From Myrica gale (Eukaryota > Streptophyta > Magnoliopsida > Fagales > Myricaceae), in contig OZ005606.1 of the NCBI GenBank assembly GCA_963930655.1, forward strand, positions 21,430,001 through 21,494,000: a stretch of 64,000 bases of DNA, written 5' to 3'. The notes beneath the pieces were generated by a model, which ran no database searches, had not been told where the DNA came from, and worked only from the letters and a program-made list of their open reading frames with translations. Shown here piece after piece: positions 14,629 through 26,290 of this stretch. Positions within the stretch are counted from its first letter, which is position 1; each line of letters begins with the position of its first letter. The translations under genes and the position numbers were made by a program.

Positions 14629-15788
14629 ATTGTTCCCTTATAAGGCAACTACAAATCAACCTGACAACAAAAAAAATTTATCAGCGGAAACATCATATAT
14701 GTACCAAGTACGACCCTATATAATTTGAGGCCTTAAGCAAAAATATATTCTTAGGTCTTTTAATTTGTGGTATAATATAAAGTAGTACATATTTTAACCA
14801 AGATTAAGTCTTTTAATTTGTAATATAACATAAATACTTAATTTGTAAAATTTTGCATTAAAGTTTTCATATTTGAACTATTTTTCCTCCTTTTTTCTTT
14901 TTTATTATTATTTTAAGCCCACGTGTCTTTAGGACAGCTTGAAACCAGCAAGAACAACCCAAATTGGACTAGAAGCTAGTTCAAATGAATAGATGTATCG
15001 ACTTTCCAGTTAGACAACTAACAATCTAGTGAACTCATTGGCCCTTTTTGTTTGGTTTGTATGGAAAAAATGAAAAAAGAAATCTCCTTATGGAAAGTGT
15101 CTTTGTGTGTATCCACCCATTAGACCCATGAAATCAACAAAGTCATCAGTTCTGTGATTATATATTTATAACATTGTTTCAGAGTTTTATTGTAAAATTA
15201 GAAAAAGTTAGAAAAGATAAAAGTCGGGAGGCACTTGGTGAAGGTCGGTCAGATTTGTTATATGTATTTATTAATATAGATTTCTCCTGGAACCCAAAGA
15301 AATCTAGATTTTTAAAACCCTCAATCTTTTTAAAGAGGCTTTCCAAACGTCCTCAATGGAAAAACATAGTTGATAAAAAATCTCAGAAATACATATGATT
15401 GATCCGAAACTCTATAAAGTTAACACATAAGAAGCATACCAAAGGGAGTGTGGAGAGTGGAGTAGGCTTGCAATTTTGGGTGAAATATGAAGAAGACGAT
15501 GAACCAGAAGAAGAAGACGATGATAGGAAGACGAAAAGCTTGAAACTCCTCAAACTACTCCCCTACTTCCTCTTCCCAGCATCATTGCCATTTGCATTTT
15601 CCTTGCAGAGAAATAATGCGAGATTATGCTATCCTCATTGGGCAGCAAGCAAGGGAGACGATTTTTCTAAACTTGGGCAGCACGCAAGGTTGAGTTTGTG
15701 ATATGTTTTAATTTCAGCATTCGGGTGGGCATTCGGTTGGGCATTCGGTTAATGGGTCATTCAAAACACCGGGTGGGCATTCAGTTTT
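14629..15788. other. 5' side of the FAR1-like transposase within the MULE
   Basis: An AT-rich promoter/leader side of the element. A short plus-strand open frame near 15399-15701 with a Glu/Asp-rich patch matches no family I know and is not called. Direct repeats of GGGCATTCGGTT type occur at 15717-15785, next to the terminal repeat. Confidence 0.4.
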
Positions 15789-15897
15789 CTGCTATGTTTT
15801 AATTGCAGCCATTGGATCTTAGTTTTTTTATCCCAGCTGTCCATCAGCAGCCCTCAGCAACTTATGGCTCAGTACACTAATCGATCCCTTTTTTTCT

Positions 15898-18081
15898 CGC
15901 TACCTCATTTTACGCTGGGATCGGTACTATCGTGGGCAAGAGAGATGAGACCGAAGGTGTAGTTCTCCACCATAAATAAAAGCAGGAGGAAGACGGGCTA
16001 TTCCAGAATCCACTCGTAATAAGGGCATTTTTTCGTTACCATCGGTTTTATTGCCAAGAGGAATCGATTCCCACTGTCTTCGTACTCTACATGCACTTCT
16101 CTACTAATTAGTTTTGGTATTTCCCATATGATCTTTCCAAGGAAAAATGCTATATATACACCTCTCTCTGTCTCTCTCTTTCTCACACACACATTCTCTC
16201 TCTTTGTTTCTATCTCTAACCAAGTCCCTTTCCTTCCTCAAGAAACTTTCGCACAGACATGGGAAGTAAATTGTGCGTGTGTGCACATTCCACTCTCACG
16301 ATCAATCTCAAAGTAAGCAATCTCTTGTTCACCTCCTGCATTGCGTTGTCGATCATCAGTTGCTTACTCTGATCAATGAGGTAGAAATCAGTTTGATTTC
16401 TGCGCAACTCATTGACGATGATGGAATCGTTCTAAACTGCTTCATCACCTCGTTATCGCATGCGAACGAACTGTGTTTACTGGTGTACTTCACAGTACTT
16501 GGTTGGCGATAAAATGGAGACAAAGTGAAAAATGAAAGAAAACGGAAAGATAAGTTTTCATTCCATTGTGTTCACTCGTTTAATTTTGTTTTTCCAACAA
16601 AATTAAGTAGTTACACCGATGCTTTCGTAAAACAACTGTTATAATAGAAAAAGGCTTTTCAAAATCAGTTTATGTCAAAGAGCAGATTTCGATGACTGCT
16701 TTTTTGTCAAAATAGTAGGTAAACATTAAAGTAACTTTTGTACCGACCATGTCATTTAACGGATGACACATGAGTGTGTCACAGTAGCCCTTAATCCAGC
16801 CAAACGTTGGTTCAACAAATTTGGTTCAAACTAGGTTTTGAACCCCAGAACTAGGATCTGAACCCACAATCAAACAAGCCCTAAGGGTCTTCTCTCTAAG
16901 GTTTCAAATTCAAAACTTTCTAGTTACTATAAACCCTTTGAGGCCATCTCAAGCCCATAGGCCCAGTAATTACTCATTTTGTGTGAAATGAGATGAATGC
17001 TCGACCCTAAGATTTGTCGAGATGCACATATACTAGCTTGGACACCCGATTTTTTTTTTTTTAAAAAAGTTAAAACCAACTGGTATGCATACAATATATA
17101 TCTCACTGAAAAAATAAAAATTGCCAACGCGACGTCGTGTCTTATAGGAATGGTTCATATATACTCCAACTTCTGTTCTTTTTACTTTTATTTTTATTTA
17201 TATTTTCTGAATTACTTTTCTCTTTACTTGTTTGTTCGTTCTAGCCTTGCAAGCATTGCCGTGCCCGTTTCAAACTCGTAGGACTTTGCAAAAAGTGTTG
17301 GGCCTATCGGCCCTTTGTTTCTCCTTTGGATTTCATGCCCGAAATGTTTTATGTGAATCTTGGATTTATTCCCTAATCCCATATTGCAGCCATGGCCCAT
17401 GATTATGGTTACTGTAGCACCTCTGGGGTCTCACGGCTCATTCTAAAATATAATTATAAAAAATATAAGTGTAAAATTTTCATTTAATTAATCAAATAGC
17501 AATTTTCGTCTATATTGTATGGATGTAAAATGTAAAAAGTTAGTAATGGAGAGACAAAGTTTAATGAAATTAGAAATTTGGAAGTATTAGAACTCCAATA
17601 ATCAAGGAGCGAAAAGTTATATTTATCCTTATTTTTTCAGCCTTTAAAATTACAATTAAAATTTTATTCTTATAAAATGGTTTCTATAAAAAAATAAAAA
17701 AATTTCTTTCAAATTGACAAAAAATATTAACGAAATGTGTAAAGACTCTGAAATCAATAGTTAGTGAGTGTAATGTGACAAAAAAAATTGATTAGGTAGA
17801 AAATGTTAATACTCCCGTAATTGGAGGATGCAAAACGTATTTATCCCATAAATCTTTATATATATATATATATATAGATATATATTGAGGTTGTCATTTG
17901 TTGTACAGATCCGCTCGACTCTTTCACGGGCTATTATGGGCCTACATGTTTGGAATGTACATTTTGTTATGGGCCTTTATAGCAATTAGGCCCACTGACT
18001 GCATCAAATCTCATAAGGAGCCTCAAAGCTGGAATCAATCAGAGACATCCAACTTCAGGATGATAAAATGGTCACTCGTGC
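15898..18081. other. Intergenic DNA, no gene
   Basis: Contains CT- and CA-rich simple sequence at about 16155-16205 and an AT run at 17856-17876. No exon with family similarity was found; the short open frames have no splice support. Confidence 0.5.
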
Positions 18082-18089
18082 CATCTCAC

Positions 18090-19161
18090 CAGGGCCGGCT
18101 CTAGCTATAGGCAGCATAGGCGATTATCTAAGGCCTCTAAATTTAGGAAGTCCCCAATTGAAAATTTTCTTTAATGATATATTTAAAGAAAATTTAATAT
18201 TAAGACCTAAAAAACTTAACTTAAGGAGAATATTAATTGAAGAGGCCTATTAAATCTCTTTAATTTATTAACTTTTCCCCAAATTTAGGAGGCCCCAATT
18301 CAAAATTTTATTTAACGGTATATTTAAAGAAAATTTAAAATTAAGGCCTCAAAAACCTAACTTAAAGAGCATATATTATTAAAATCTCTTAAGGATCATT
18401 AACTTTTCACTTTTGGTGTTATTTATAAAGTCTTAGTTCAACAATATAAAATCTTCTTATTTAAAGATATTAATTGCAATTAATTCAAAGAAACCCTATA
18501 AAGTCTCTACGAATTGATTTAATTTTTTACCGTTAGATATTGATAGACGTTTAAGCCTTGACTAACAACTAAAAATATATATTTAAAAGACTTAAAATTA
18601 CTTGAGACCATATATGTCAAGTACCAAAAATACCTAAAAACCCTCTCTCAACCATTATGTTTTTATTCTTATAATTTTTTGGTACTTATCAACTCTTATC
18701 TTTAGTCACTAAATAAATCCCTAGGTACTATTATTATAAATGTTTTACTTTAATTTTATTTTAAGTTGTATTTGTTATAGTTATCATTATTTATTTTAAG
18801 TTTGTGTATGTGTGTATTTAAGTTTCATTATTTTGTTTTATAATAATTTATTGACAATATTGTACTAACTTTAAAGAAATTTTTCAAAATTAAAACTAAT
18901 AAAATTATCACATAAGATCATGAGTATGAGACCAGAAATATTAAATGGATTAGTAATATATTATCAATTGAAAAATGATATATTAACAAATCTAGAATAT
19001 AACACTTTGATAAGTAATTTTGCATTTTCAAAAAGCTACAAGAATATGTTTTGACTAATTTTTATTAATATTTTATTTTTAAAATATATTATTTTATAAA
19101 TTATTATAAAATGTCTCATTTTAGAGTTTGATCTAAGGCCCCAATTATCTTAGAGCCGCCC
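18090..19161. mobile_element. Non-autonomous hAT element, 1.07 kb
   Basis: The left end reads CAGGGCCGGCTCTAGC and the right end CTTAGAGCCGCCC. It is flanked by a perfect 8-bp duplication CATCTCAC (18082-18089 and 19162-19169), as made by hAT elements. The right tip appears 2 bp short relative to the left. The interior is AT-rich with no transposase. It contains an internal near-repeat, AGGCCTCTAAATTTAGGAAG near 18130 against TTAGGAGGCCCCAATT near 18285. Confidence 0.85.
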
Positions 19162-19169
19162 CATCTCAC

Positions 19170-19974
19170 AAAAGGGAAAATCTCCCACTCGTACGAAACG
19201 AGATTAAAATTCTTTTAGCTCCAAGCAAGAAGCGTAGCTGGCTGATGATCGGCCTTGTCAACAAAATCCTTATTCTCAAAACCTAAACCAACCAAACAGA
19301 AACCCCAGGCTTATGATCAGGGACGAAGCTGCTCAGCTAAGATTAGATGCTACTGGTGCAGTTTCACAAAAACAAAATTCGGAAGTGTCAAAATATAAAA
19401 ATTATATTTTATACTACTTGAGATAAAAGCAAAAAAAAAATTATATTCATATTTGGGACCATGAGCCCTTGCTTTGTCCCCGCTTATGATCCCCACAGAC
19501 GACCGCTGCTAGACATGCCTTGAGGACAATTGTTCTGAAGATTGAGAAAAATATTTGACGTCAAGACAAAAAGACCTAATTTAACTCTCTCCATTGTTAT
19601 ATTGTATATTGGGCCTAGGATGGCTACGTCGCAGCAACCCGGATGAACGATATATTGATCCTCGCAATATAATAAATCAAGTTATAGTGATATTCTAACA
19701 TTTGTTATTTTGCGTTTTCTATTGGAATCTCTTCTGTTGTCGAGTTATATTAATATGATGGGAAAAAGTGAATTCCCAAATTACGAAAGGAATCTCAAAT
19801 CAGAATCTCTCTTTTTTTTTTATAAAAGATTTTATCATCAAAATTGTGTCATATATGTTATAAATAAGTCATCTAGCATAGTTTTGATCATCGAATTTTA
19901 TTTTAAGATAAAAATTGATTGATTTTTAATTTGAAAAATGATAGTTAAAACTATGTTTGAGATGGTAGTCAAGG
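19170..19974. other. Intergenic, no gene
   Basis: No recognised coding sequence or repeat boundary between the hAT element and the 7.1-kb MULE. Confidence 0.5.
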
Positions 19975-21344
19975 TAACTTTTTGGGGTAAAGTCATAGTT
20001 AGCCTCGTATATTTGGACAAAAATCAAATCGATACCTATAATTATCAATTCGACGATTTAAGACCTTTAACTTTCAAAATACATCAATCTTTGCCCCCGT
20101 CTAAATTCATCGTTAAATCAAACGGTTTTGAATCCACATGCATCACATGTGCCGTTACTTTCATTTGAAAAGACCAAAATGCCCACACTGTGTTAGAGAT
20201 AAAGTTGTCGAATCTGTCTCCCCTCAATCTCTCACGGTTGTCGATAGTCTCCTGCCACCCATTTTCATAGAAGATCAAGGTAGCACTCGACTCTTCTTGT
20301 AGTCGGTTTTCTTGTTTCCCTTTTCTCTTTGTTTTGTTCTTTCCCTCTTCTCTTGGTTTATTTCTTTCATTTTTCTCGTTGGTTTCGGCATTTAAGAAAG
20401 ATGCAATGTGGGTATGTAGTTGAGTAGGAAATGAAGGCATTTGGTTAGTAGTCTATTGTAGAGATTGTTCAAACTAAGTGAATGGAACACGGTCCTTGAA
20501 ATGGATGCAGGGGGGGCTTGTTGTATAGCGGAAGCCTTTTTGTAAGTAAAAGAGATCAAGTTTTTACTGAGATATGTCTATTTTGACTGAAGTGGCTCAG
20601 AAGCCTCAAATTAATATCTGATATTTACTTGGCTCAATTTTAACTACAGCCTAAAAACTACTTAGAGAAAAAAAAGTAAGCCTAAAAACTGTTTCAGTTT
20701 TCTGCTTCTCGCTTCTGAGAGCCAAAAATGAGTCGTGCATTGTCAAGTCCTTGCAGTGGTGTCCATCATTACATGAGGCTCTTATTAAAGAGTAAGAAAA
20801 GGAGCGCAGAAGACAAAAAAAAAGAGACAACAGGGAAAGGAAGGAAAGTAACTGACTATTTATATTACTTTACAGATTGATATTGACATTAATGAAGAAC
20901 TTTCGTATCAGCATCATTGCAGATTGATGGCTTTGTGACCAATATTGACCCTACTTTGTAGTCTGCGGGCAGTCCGCGTATTCTTTTCTAAAACTAGCCG
21001 TGCAATAGCCAAGTAAATTTTAGAAGTGGATGAAAGGAATCGACAGAGGACAACATTTCCAACCATAATAATGCAAAAAGAGGCACGCATTTCTTGTCAG
21101 AATTGAACATAAAGACCATAGACTATTTGTAGTTTATTTGAACAATCTCTGCTAACCAAATGTCTTCATTTCCAAATGCCTTTGAACATCTGAAACCCTT
21201 CTTCCCGTCGTGAAATTCTTGTTTTGTGTTTCTTGTTCTTTCCCATGTACTGCTAAGTAAGGGACTGATTATTTTTTTAGCCATTGTAATGTCTGAATCA
21301 CACATAAATTGTAGCTCGGGAAGTGGTGATTGTTGAGCTTCTAC

Positions 21345-22040
21345 AGAGGGCCCAAAATGTTATTGCAATCTGAGAGCAAAATCCACTATCGCCTTACGGA
21401 TGAAAACTTTGACAGACAGTTTTGGGGTGGTGTGAAATTCAAGGATAGTGTTTTGTTTACAAATGATGAATTTGGTTGCTTGTTAAGCTATAATTGGATG
21501 ATAATATTTACTATAAATATCAGACATGATTATGTTCTGTGGTAATGTTTTTTAATTGGTTGTGAATGTTTATTAAATTTGTCATGTTCTATTGTAATGT
21601 TTATTAATTAGGTGTGGACTATTTTAATGGCAGGATGGAGGTCATTGCAATTATTTTGCATGGAGAGATCCTAAGATGTGTTTGTATGGACGAAGGATTA
21701 TTCAACAACTTCTAGCAATGCATGGGCAATCGCTTTGCAAACAGTCTGCTTGTGAATCAATTAAGAGAGAGCTCTGACAACAAAATCAACTCATTGTTGC
21801 CATGATCAAGCAACATCGAGCAGATATCGTAAATATGTCTGAGTAGCATCTCCTAGAAATTGAGGATTTGAATGTCCAAAATCGAGCTAAAATTGATGCT
21901 ATGATCACGCAACATCGGCTAGAGATTTGAGAAAAGAGTTTCAGATGTTAAGATTGGTGGTTATAGGGCTGCTTTAGAGTTTTGCTTGTTTATTATTTTT
22001 GGATTTTGGTTGCTCACATATTCAGTACCGGGTTGCGTAG
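21345..22040 (+). pseudogene. GRF-type zinc-finger / coiled-coil protein, degenerate
   Basis: The first block (about 21360-21440) reads KIHYRLTDENFDRQFWGGVKF, which resembles a plant GRF finger. An acceptor near 21634 leads to DGGHCNYFAWRDPKMCLYGR, the second half of the finger. A coiled-coil-like part follows (IEDLNVQNRAKIDAMITQHR) and then a hydrophobic C-terminal segment near 21970. Plant GRF proteins often have this finger, coiled coil and membrane-anchor layout. The NPGRRF core has become NFDRQF and the following Cys is Gly. Stops interrupt the second part near 21777, 21844 and 21928. It lies inside the 7.1-kb MULE and was probably carried by it. Confidence 0.65.
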
Positions 22041-22506
22041 TCCTTCGAAGCTCATGGTAGCCGCATGAGGTGTTTATTGTCTTGTTTCTACATTTTGTTG
22101 GTCAGTAACTAACTGAATTTGTAGTCCTGCGATGTCTCATGACTGGTTATGTAGATTTCACTTTACACAAACGAGTATCTGATTAACTATCTACCAATAT
22201 CTTACAATAATGGGTACCTGATTAACAATCTCCAACTTCATTGAAAAATTTGACTACCATTCTGATATATACAATAAGTTTCATACATTAAGGGTACTGG
22301 TCACTGAATAAACAATCAAGTGACATCATGCATCTATCAAAAAATGACACACATAATAAACACAATTCAGGCGCAACCAGTGCAAGTTCAAGCATCTAAC
22401 ATCTAAATAAATAGCTACCAACAAAAATCAGACCCAACAAAATACACAGATTTCCAACTTGGGTCATTACTACAGCAAAAGTTTATCTACCACTTTCTGA
22501 AATCCT

Positions 22507-22687
22507 ATATCTGCCAACGAGATTTCTTCCCTTTGTCTTTTGGTCTCTCACGCTCTCTAACTGGAGCTTTACCCATGTTTGATGGTTCAAAGCCCGGAGA
22601 AGGCTGCGAAACTCTAAACTGAACACCTCCTCGACCAGGGGGTCCCCAAGAGCACCCATTGGGACCTGCCACAATAATCTGTAACAT
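22507..22687 (-). other. Possible terminal exon on minus strand inside the MULE
   Basis: Reading from an acceptor-like TTACAG, the frame starts IIVAGPNGCSWGPPGRGG and ends in a basic tail (RERERPKDKGKKSRW) before a stop. The Gly/Pro and Arg/Lys bias is protein-like. I do not recognise the family, and upstream exons are not evident because repeats follow directly. Confidence 0.25.
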
Positions 22688-22709
22688 AATGAGATGATAG
22701 AGTAAGACT

Positions 22710-23140
22710 TAGAAAAATTAATCTGGTATGCAACTTTACTAAAAAAAACTAAAGATGGTATGCAACTTTGACTTGGAAGAATAAATCTGGTATGTAACTT
22801 TACCAATAAACTAAGGGCTTATTCGGTTACTTTAAATTCTCAGGATTTTTTGAATCCTGAGAATAAACAAACTGAACATGTTTTTTAACATCACTTAAAA
22901 ATAACTACTGCACGCATACCAATAAAGTTAATATCACTTAAAAAATTTCAAAACACAAAAAATTCTCAAAATACTTCATCACCGAACAGCCTCTAAATCT
23001 GGTATGCATCTTTACAAATGTCCTAAATCTGGTATGCATATGGAATAAAGACTGATCACTTAACCAACCAACTAAATCTGGTATGCATATGGAATAAAGA
23101 CTGATCAATAAACCAATACACTAAATCTGGTATGCATTTG
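22710..23140. repeat. Tandem repeat, unit about 49 bp, CTAAATCTGGTATGCAT
   Basis: Units begin CTAAATCTGGTATGCAT. The clearest are at 23022-23070 and 23071-23119, which continue ATGGAATAAAGACTGATCA, followed by a partial unit at 23120. Shorter, more diverged CTGGTATGCAAC units occur at about 22715-22800. A MITE (22815-22993) splits the array. Confidence 0.8.
22815..22993. mobile_element. Tourist-like MITE (PIF/Harbinger type)
   Basis: A 179-bp element with ends GGGCTTATTCGG and, reverse-complemented, GAGGCTGTTCGG. It is flanked by TAA on both sides (22812-22814 and 22994-22996), the usual PIF/Harbinger target duplication. It interrupts the CTAAATCTGGTATGC tandem repeat: the sequence directly after it (TAAATCTGGTATGCATC) continues the repeat unit. 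Confidence 0.75.
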
Positions 23141-23516
23141 GCCATTATAATCCAATTTGATCAAACAAATTTCACTTTATAACCCTCAAAAGTGTTCCCA
23201 TGTTCATTAGGGGATTTCAACTCTGACAAAGAAAGCAAATATTTGAATACAAAGCTTGGATCTGAGCGAAAGGAACTATCTATTCTTATATGAGAAAGAC
23301 TTCGGGACTCCAATAAAATAACGTGATGGAACTTTCTATCCATTTAATAGCTAAAAGTTATGCAGAAAAAGGTCCCAAGATGATTGTTGTTCATAACAGT
23401 GACCGTAAAAACCATTCTTAACAAAACATTAATTGAACTAGGTTACGCCAGGTTTAGTTGGAAGGCAAGAATCGACACAATTTATGTCGAGCATCATTCT
23501 TAGCTAGTTCCGTAAG

Positions 23517-23966
23517 TAGGGCCGACTCAAGGGTAAGGCAAGTTAGGCGGTGGTCTAAGGCCTCACCCTGAGCAAGGCCCCGTAAAGACTAAAAATATAT
23601 ATATTTTTTTGTATTTTAGATGACCCAAAAATAAAAAGACAACTGAGTTAATAAAAAAAAGACAAAATGCAATCTTTTCATATATTTTTTTATCATGAGT
23701 GGACATATATATTTCTTCCAGACTTCCTAATTCTTTTTTAGATATTTCTGAACTTTGCTCAAAGAGAAAAAATGCCTTATAAATTTTTTAATTGTTCTAG
23801 TCATGGGGCCTTGATGTCATGTATGAGGGCCTCATAAAAAATAATTAATGGGGCTTTTAATATTTTATATTAAAATTAATAATTTTCAGGTAATTTTAAA
23901 TATTTTATATAAAAAGCTTATTAATTTATTTTGTCTTAGGCCTCCATTTTGTTTGAGTCGGCCCTG
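23517..23966. mobile_element. Non-autonomous hAT element, 450 bp
   Basis: Ends are TAGGGCCGACTCAAG and, reverse-complemented, CAGGGCCGACTCAAAC. It has a perfect 8-bp flanking duplication TCCGTAAG (23509-23516 and 23967-23974). The core is AT-rich and non-coding. The terminal style matches the elements at 18090 and 62420. It is nested in the 7.1-kb MULE. Confidence 0.9.
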
Positions 23967-24473
23967 TCCGTAAGCATCATCATATTATATGTACATCGAA
24001 CATATGTGCTACAAGGAAAAAAAAAGCTCTACTTCATTACTTTCACTATCAAAGATTAGCAAAAATGTTGCAATCATATAACCCACAAGTCATTTTCAGA
24101 ATTGACAAACATGTAGACAGACAGACACATTAAAAATTTCAGACAACTAAGGACAATAATTACAACCACAAATAATAGAAGGATCATTTCAAACATCATA
24201 ATCATGTTTAAAGACTAGATACAGAACATGTGGAGTTGAAGGAGCAAGACGTAAGTGGTTGTATCGATTTCTTCTTTGTTACTTTCTACAGAAGTCACAC
24301 GGATAATTGTTTTATTTTGCAAAATAAGAAGAAATAGATACAGGACTACATTGAAAATTCTTCCAGTGATTCATTCATCTTACATCCAGGCTCCAAGTCA
24401 TCAATGAGAGATGCCACTCATTAACATATCCTAGGGTAGGTTACTTTTATGCACACTACTTCGCATGCAATTA

Positions 24474-25741
24474 TTGGCTTTTAGTCACAGTCAATGTTTT
24501 GATGATAACAATAAAAGTAATTGAAATGAGAAGCAAAGAAGATCCAAAATGAGTACAAAGCGATCAAGCAACATCCCTTTCAATGAGAGCGGCTCTTAAA
24601 GTGAAAACTCAAGTTTCTAGGGTAATTTTTGTAACTCTAGACTTCATCTTTAATAAGGATTTGAAACACACACTTTCATATGTCTTCAAAACTTGCATAA
24701 ACGGTTTTACCACTTGTTGGTTGTTTAAAAATATTTTTAATGGCTTCAAATTATCCCCAATTAAACTCCAAAACCTTTTGTATACTTATGAGAAATTAGT
24801 CTTTAAAATATGACGATTTAAGTTGGTCAAAATCGTGGTTTTAAATGAACCGAATGATTTGCTTAAGTTTTAGAGGTCGACTGGCTGGTGAAGCGCTCGA
24901 CCGGCCTACGACCGCTTGGTGTAGCGATCGACCGATATATATCTTTTAAAATAGATCCGTTATGTTCTGACATTGCGACCATTGGTGAACGATAACATGT
25001 AGCGATCTACCGGCTCGTCACGAATTTTGACAGATCGACTCCCCCAACGACTATTTTTCTTATGAGGCCAATATAAAGTCATCCCTAAGCCTTTTAAATG
25101 CTCGCTGAACAACCAAAATCATTTTACTAAGGCTAAGAGTGATCAAAAACCTTTGAATCATATTTCTAACATCATTCACACATAATCATCACTTTCACAT
25201 CCTTGTTATTGTATGAAGCCTAAGAGATAGAAATATTCATTGTAACATCTACTTAATCAACAGAGTTTTAGTGGGTATTTTCGTTCATCCTTATACACTT
25301 CTAAGATAGTGATTCTTTTGTTTCATTTCGGTGAGGGTTGTTCATCGAAAGAAGGAGTTTGAAGAGATTTGTTCTCAAACTCGTTATTGAGGCTTGAAGA
25401 TGTGTTTCTCAAGCTCAAATGTAAGGAAACATTTTTCTTGGTTGAAGGGAGCATAGTGGAGAAACCTCAAGACTCCAGGCGGACTCCAGGCGGGTTTGCT
25501 GAACCACCTAAAAATCTTGTGTTTGCTTCTTTTCCCTCATCTTTTTACTTTGTGCTACTAGTTTCTTGTTCTAATTTTTATTTGCATATTTGTGTTGGAA
25601 TATATAATCTTGTGTTTAATCTTTTATTGCAATCATTTCTCTTTGTGAGACTTGTAGCTAGCAAACACTTTCTTAAGGGTGAGTTTCGAAAAAGTTTTGA
25701 AACTCAATTCACCCCCTCTCTTGGGTTGCCTTAATCCTAGG
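24474..25741 (+). mobile_element. Dispersed 1.3-kb repeat, probable solo LTR (copy B)
   Basis: The partner of the repeat at 5387-6702, starting TTGGCTTTTAGTCACAGTC and ending TTGGGTTGCCTTAATCCTAGG. This copy has a 5-bp direct repeat AATTA on both sides (24469-24473 and 25742-25746), consistent with retrotransposon integration. The ends are not the usual TG and CA. No internal domain is present. A TATA-like CCAATATAAAG lies near 25068. Confidence 0.65.
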
Positions 25742-26109
25742 AATTACAACAATTACATACTTTACTTCATCGCGTCATAATAAAGATACACTGCTTGTCA
25801 CAGAGGATTATATCAGATCTTTCACCACAAAAACTGTAGGTCTCCATTCAAATAATTCTAAGAAATTAACCAAGATATATCATATAGGAGAAGTACAAAA
25901 AGCTCATATGTGACACGGCCTGTCAGGAGCTTCCATTCTTGACACACCATACCTGAGGTAGTAGCATCAAAGTGAAATTATTTCGTGTGTTCATGGGAGG
26001 AATTTCATCAATTCAATCTCAAGATTCTTAAAAAATAGGTCGGGTAGGACAACATACATCTTTTGGTTTCACCAACACATGTTGTCAAATGACTCTGAAA
26101 AAAAATTAC

Positions 26110-26290
26110 AATGCGTTTGGGGAGTAAAATTTTAAGAAAATCTTACTTTTATCAAACACACTTTAAAATTTTACTTTTACTTTTATCACTCATTCACCAA
26201 TTCCAATACACCTCATTTTTAACACTAACATAAAATGTTAACGAAATTTTGATAAAATTTTACTAAAATTGTATAACCAAACACACTGTT
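26110..26290. mobile_element. Possible MITE
   Basis: An AT-rich block with inverted ends: GCGTTTGGGGAGTAAAATTT on the left, and TGTGTTTGGTTATACAATTT on the right when reverse-complemented. No target duplication was identified. Confidence 0.4.

Larger units (their letters stand above)
9741..15888 (-). mobile_element. 6.1-kb MULE with FAR1-like transposase and captured exons
   Basis: Delimited by 100-bp terminal inverted repeats at 9741-9840 and 15789-15888, both beginning GGGATCGRTTAGTGTACTG, with about 5 differences in 100 bp. Flanking 9-bp duplications are GTTTTTTCT (9732-9740) and TTTTTTTCT (15889-15897), 8 of 9 matching. A 9-bp duplication is the hallmark of Mutator-like elements. Inside are a minus-strand FAR1-like transposase gene (12002-14628) and a plus-strand exon-like fragment (11002-11493). 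Inside the right terminal repeat, short GGGCATTCGGTT-type repeats (15717-15785) may be subterminal binding sites. The terminal repeat identity suggests a moderately young insertion. Confidence 0.9.

Noticed and set aside
15399..15701. Plus-strand open frame with an acidic patch inside the 6.1-kb MULE
   Set aside because: No family similarity, no splice support and no homologous exon elsewhere; composition is explained by low complexity.
16150..16210. CT/CA-rich stretch as a promoter
   Set aside because: Simple-sequence repeat with no downstream gene.
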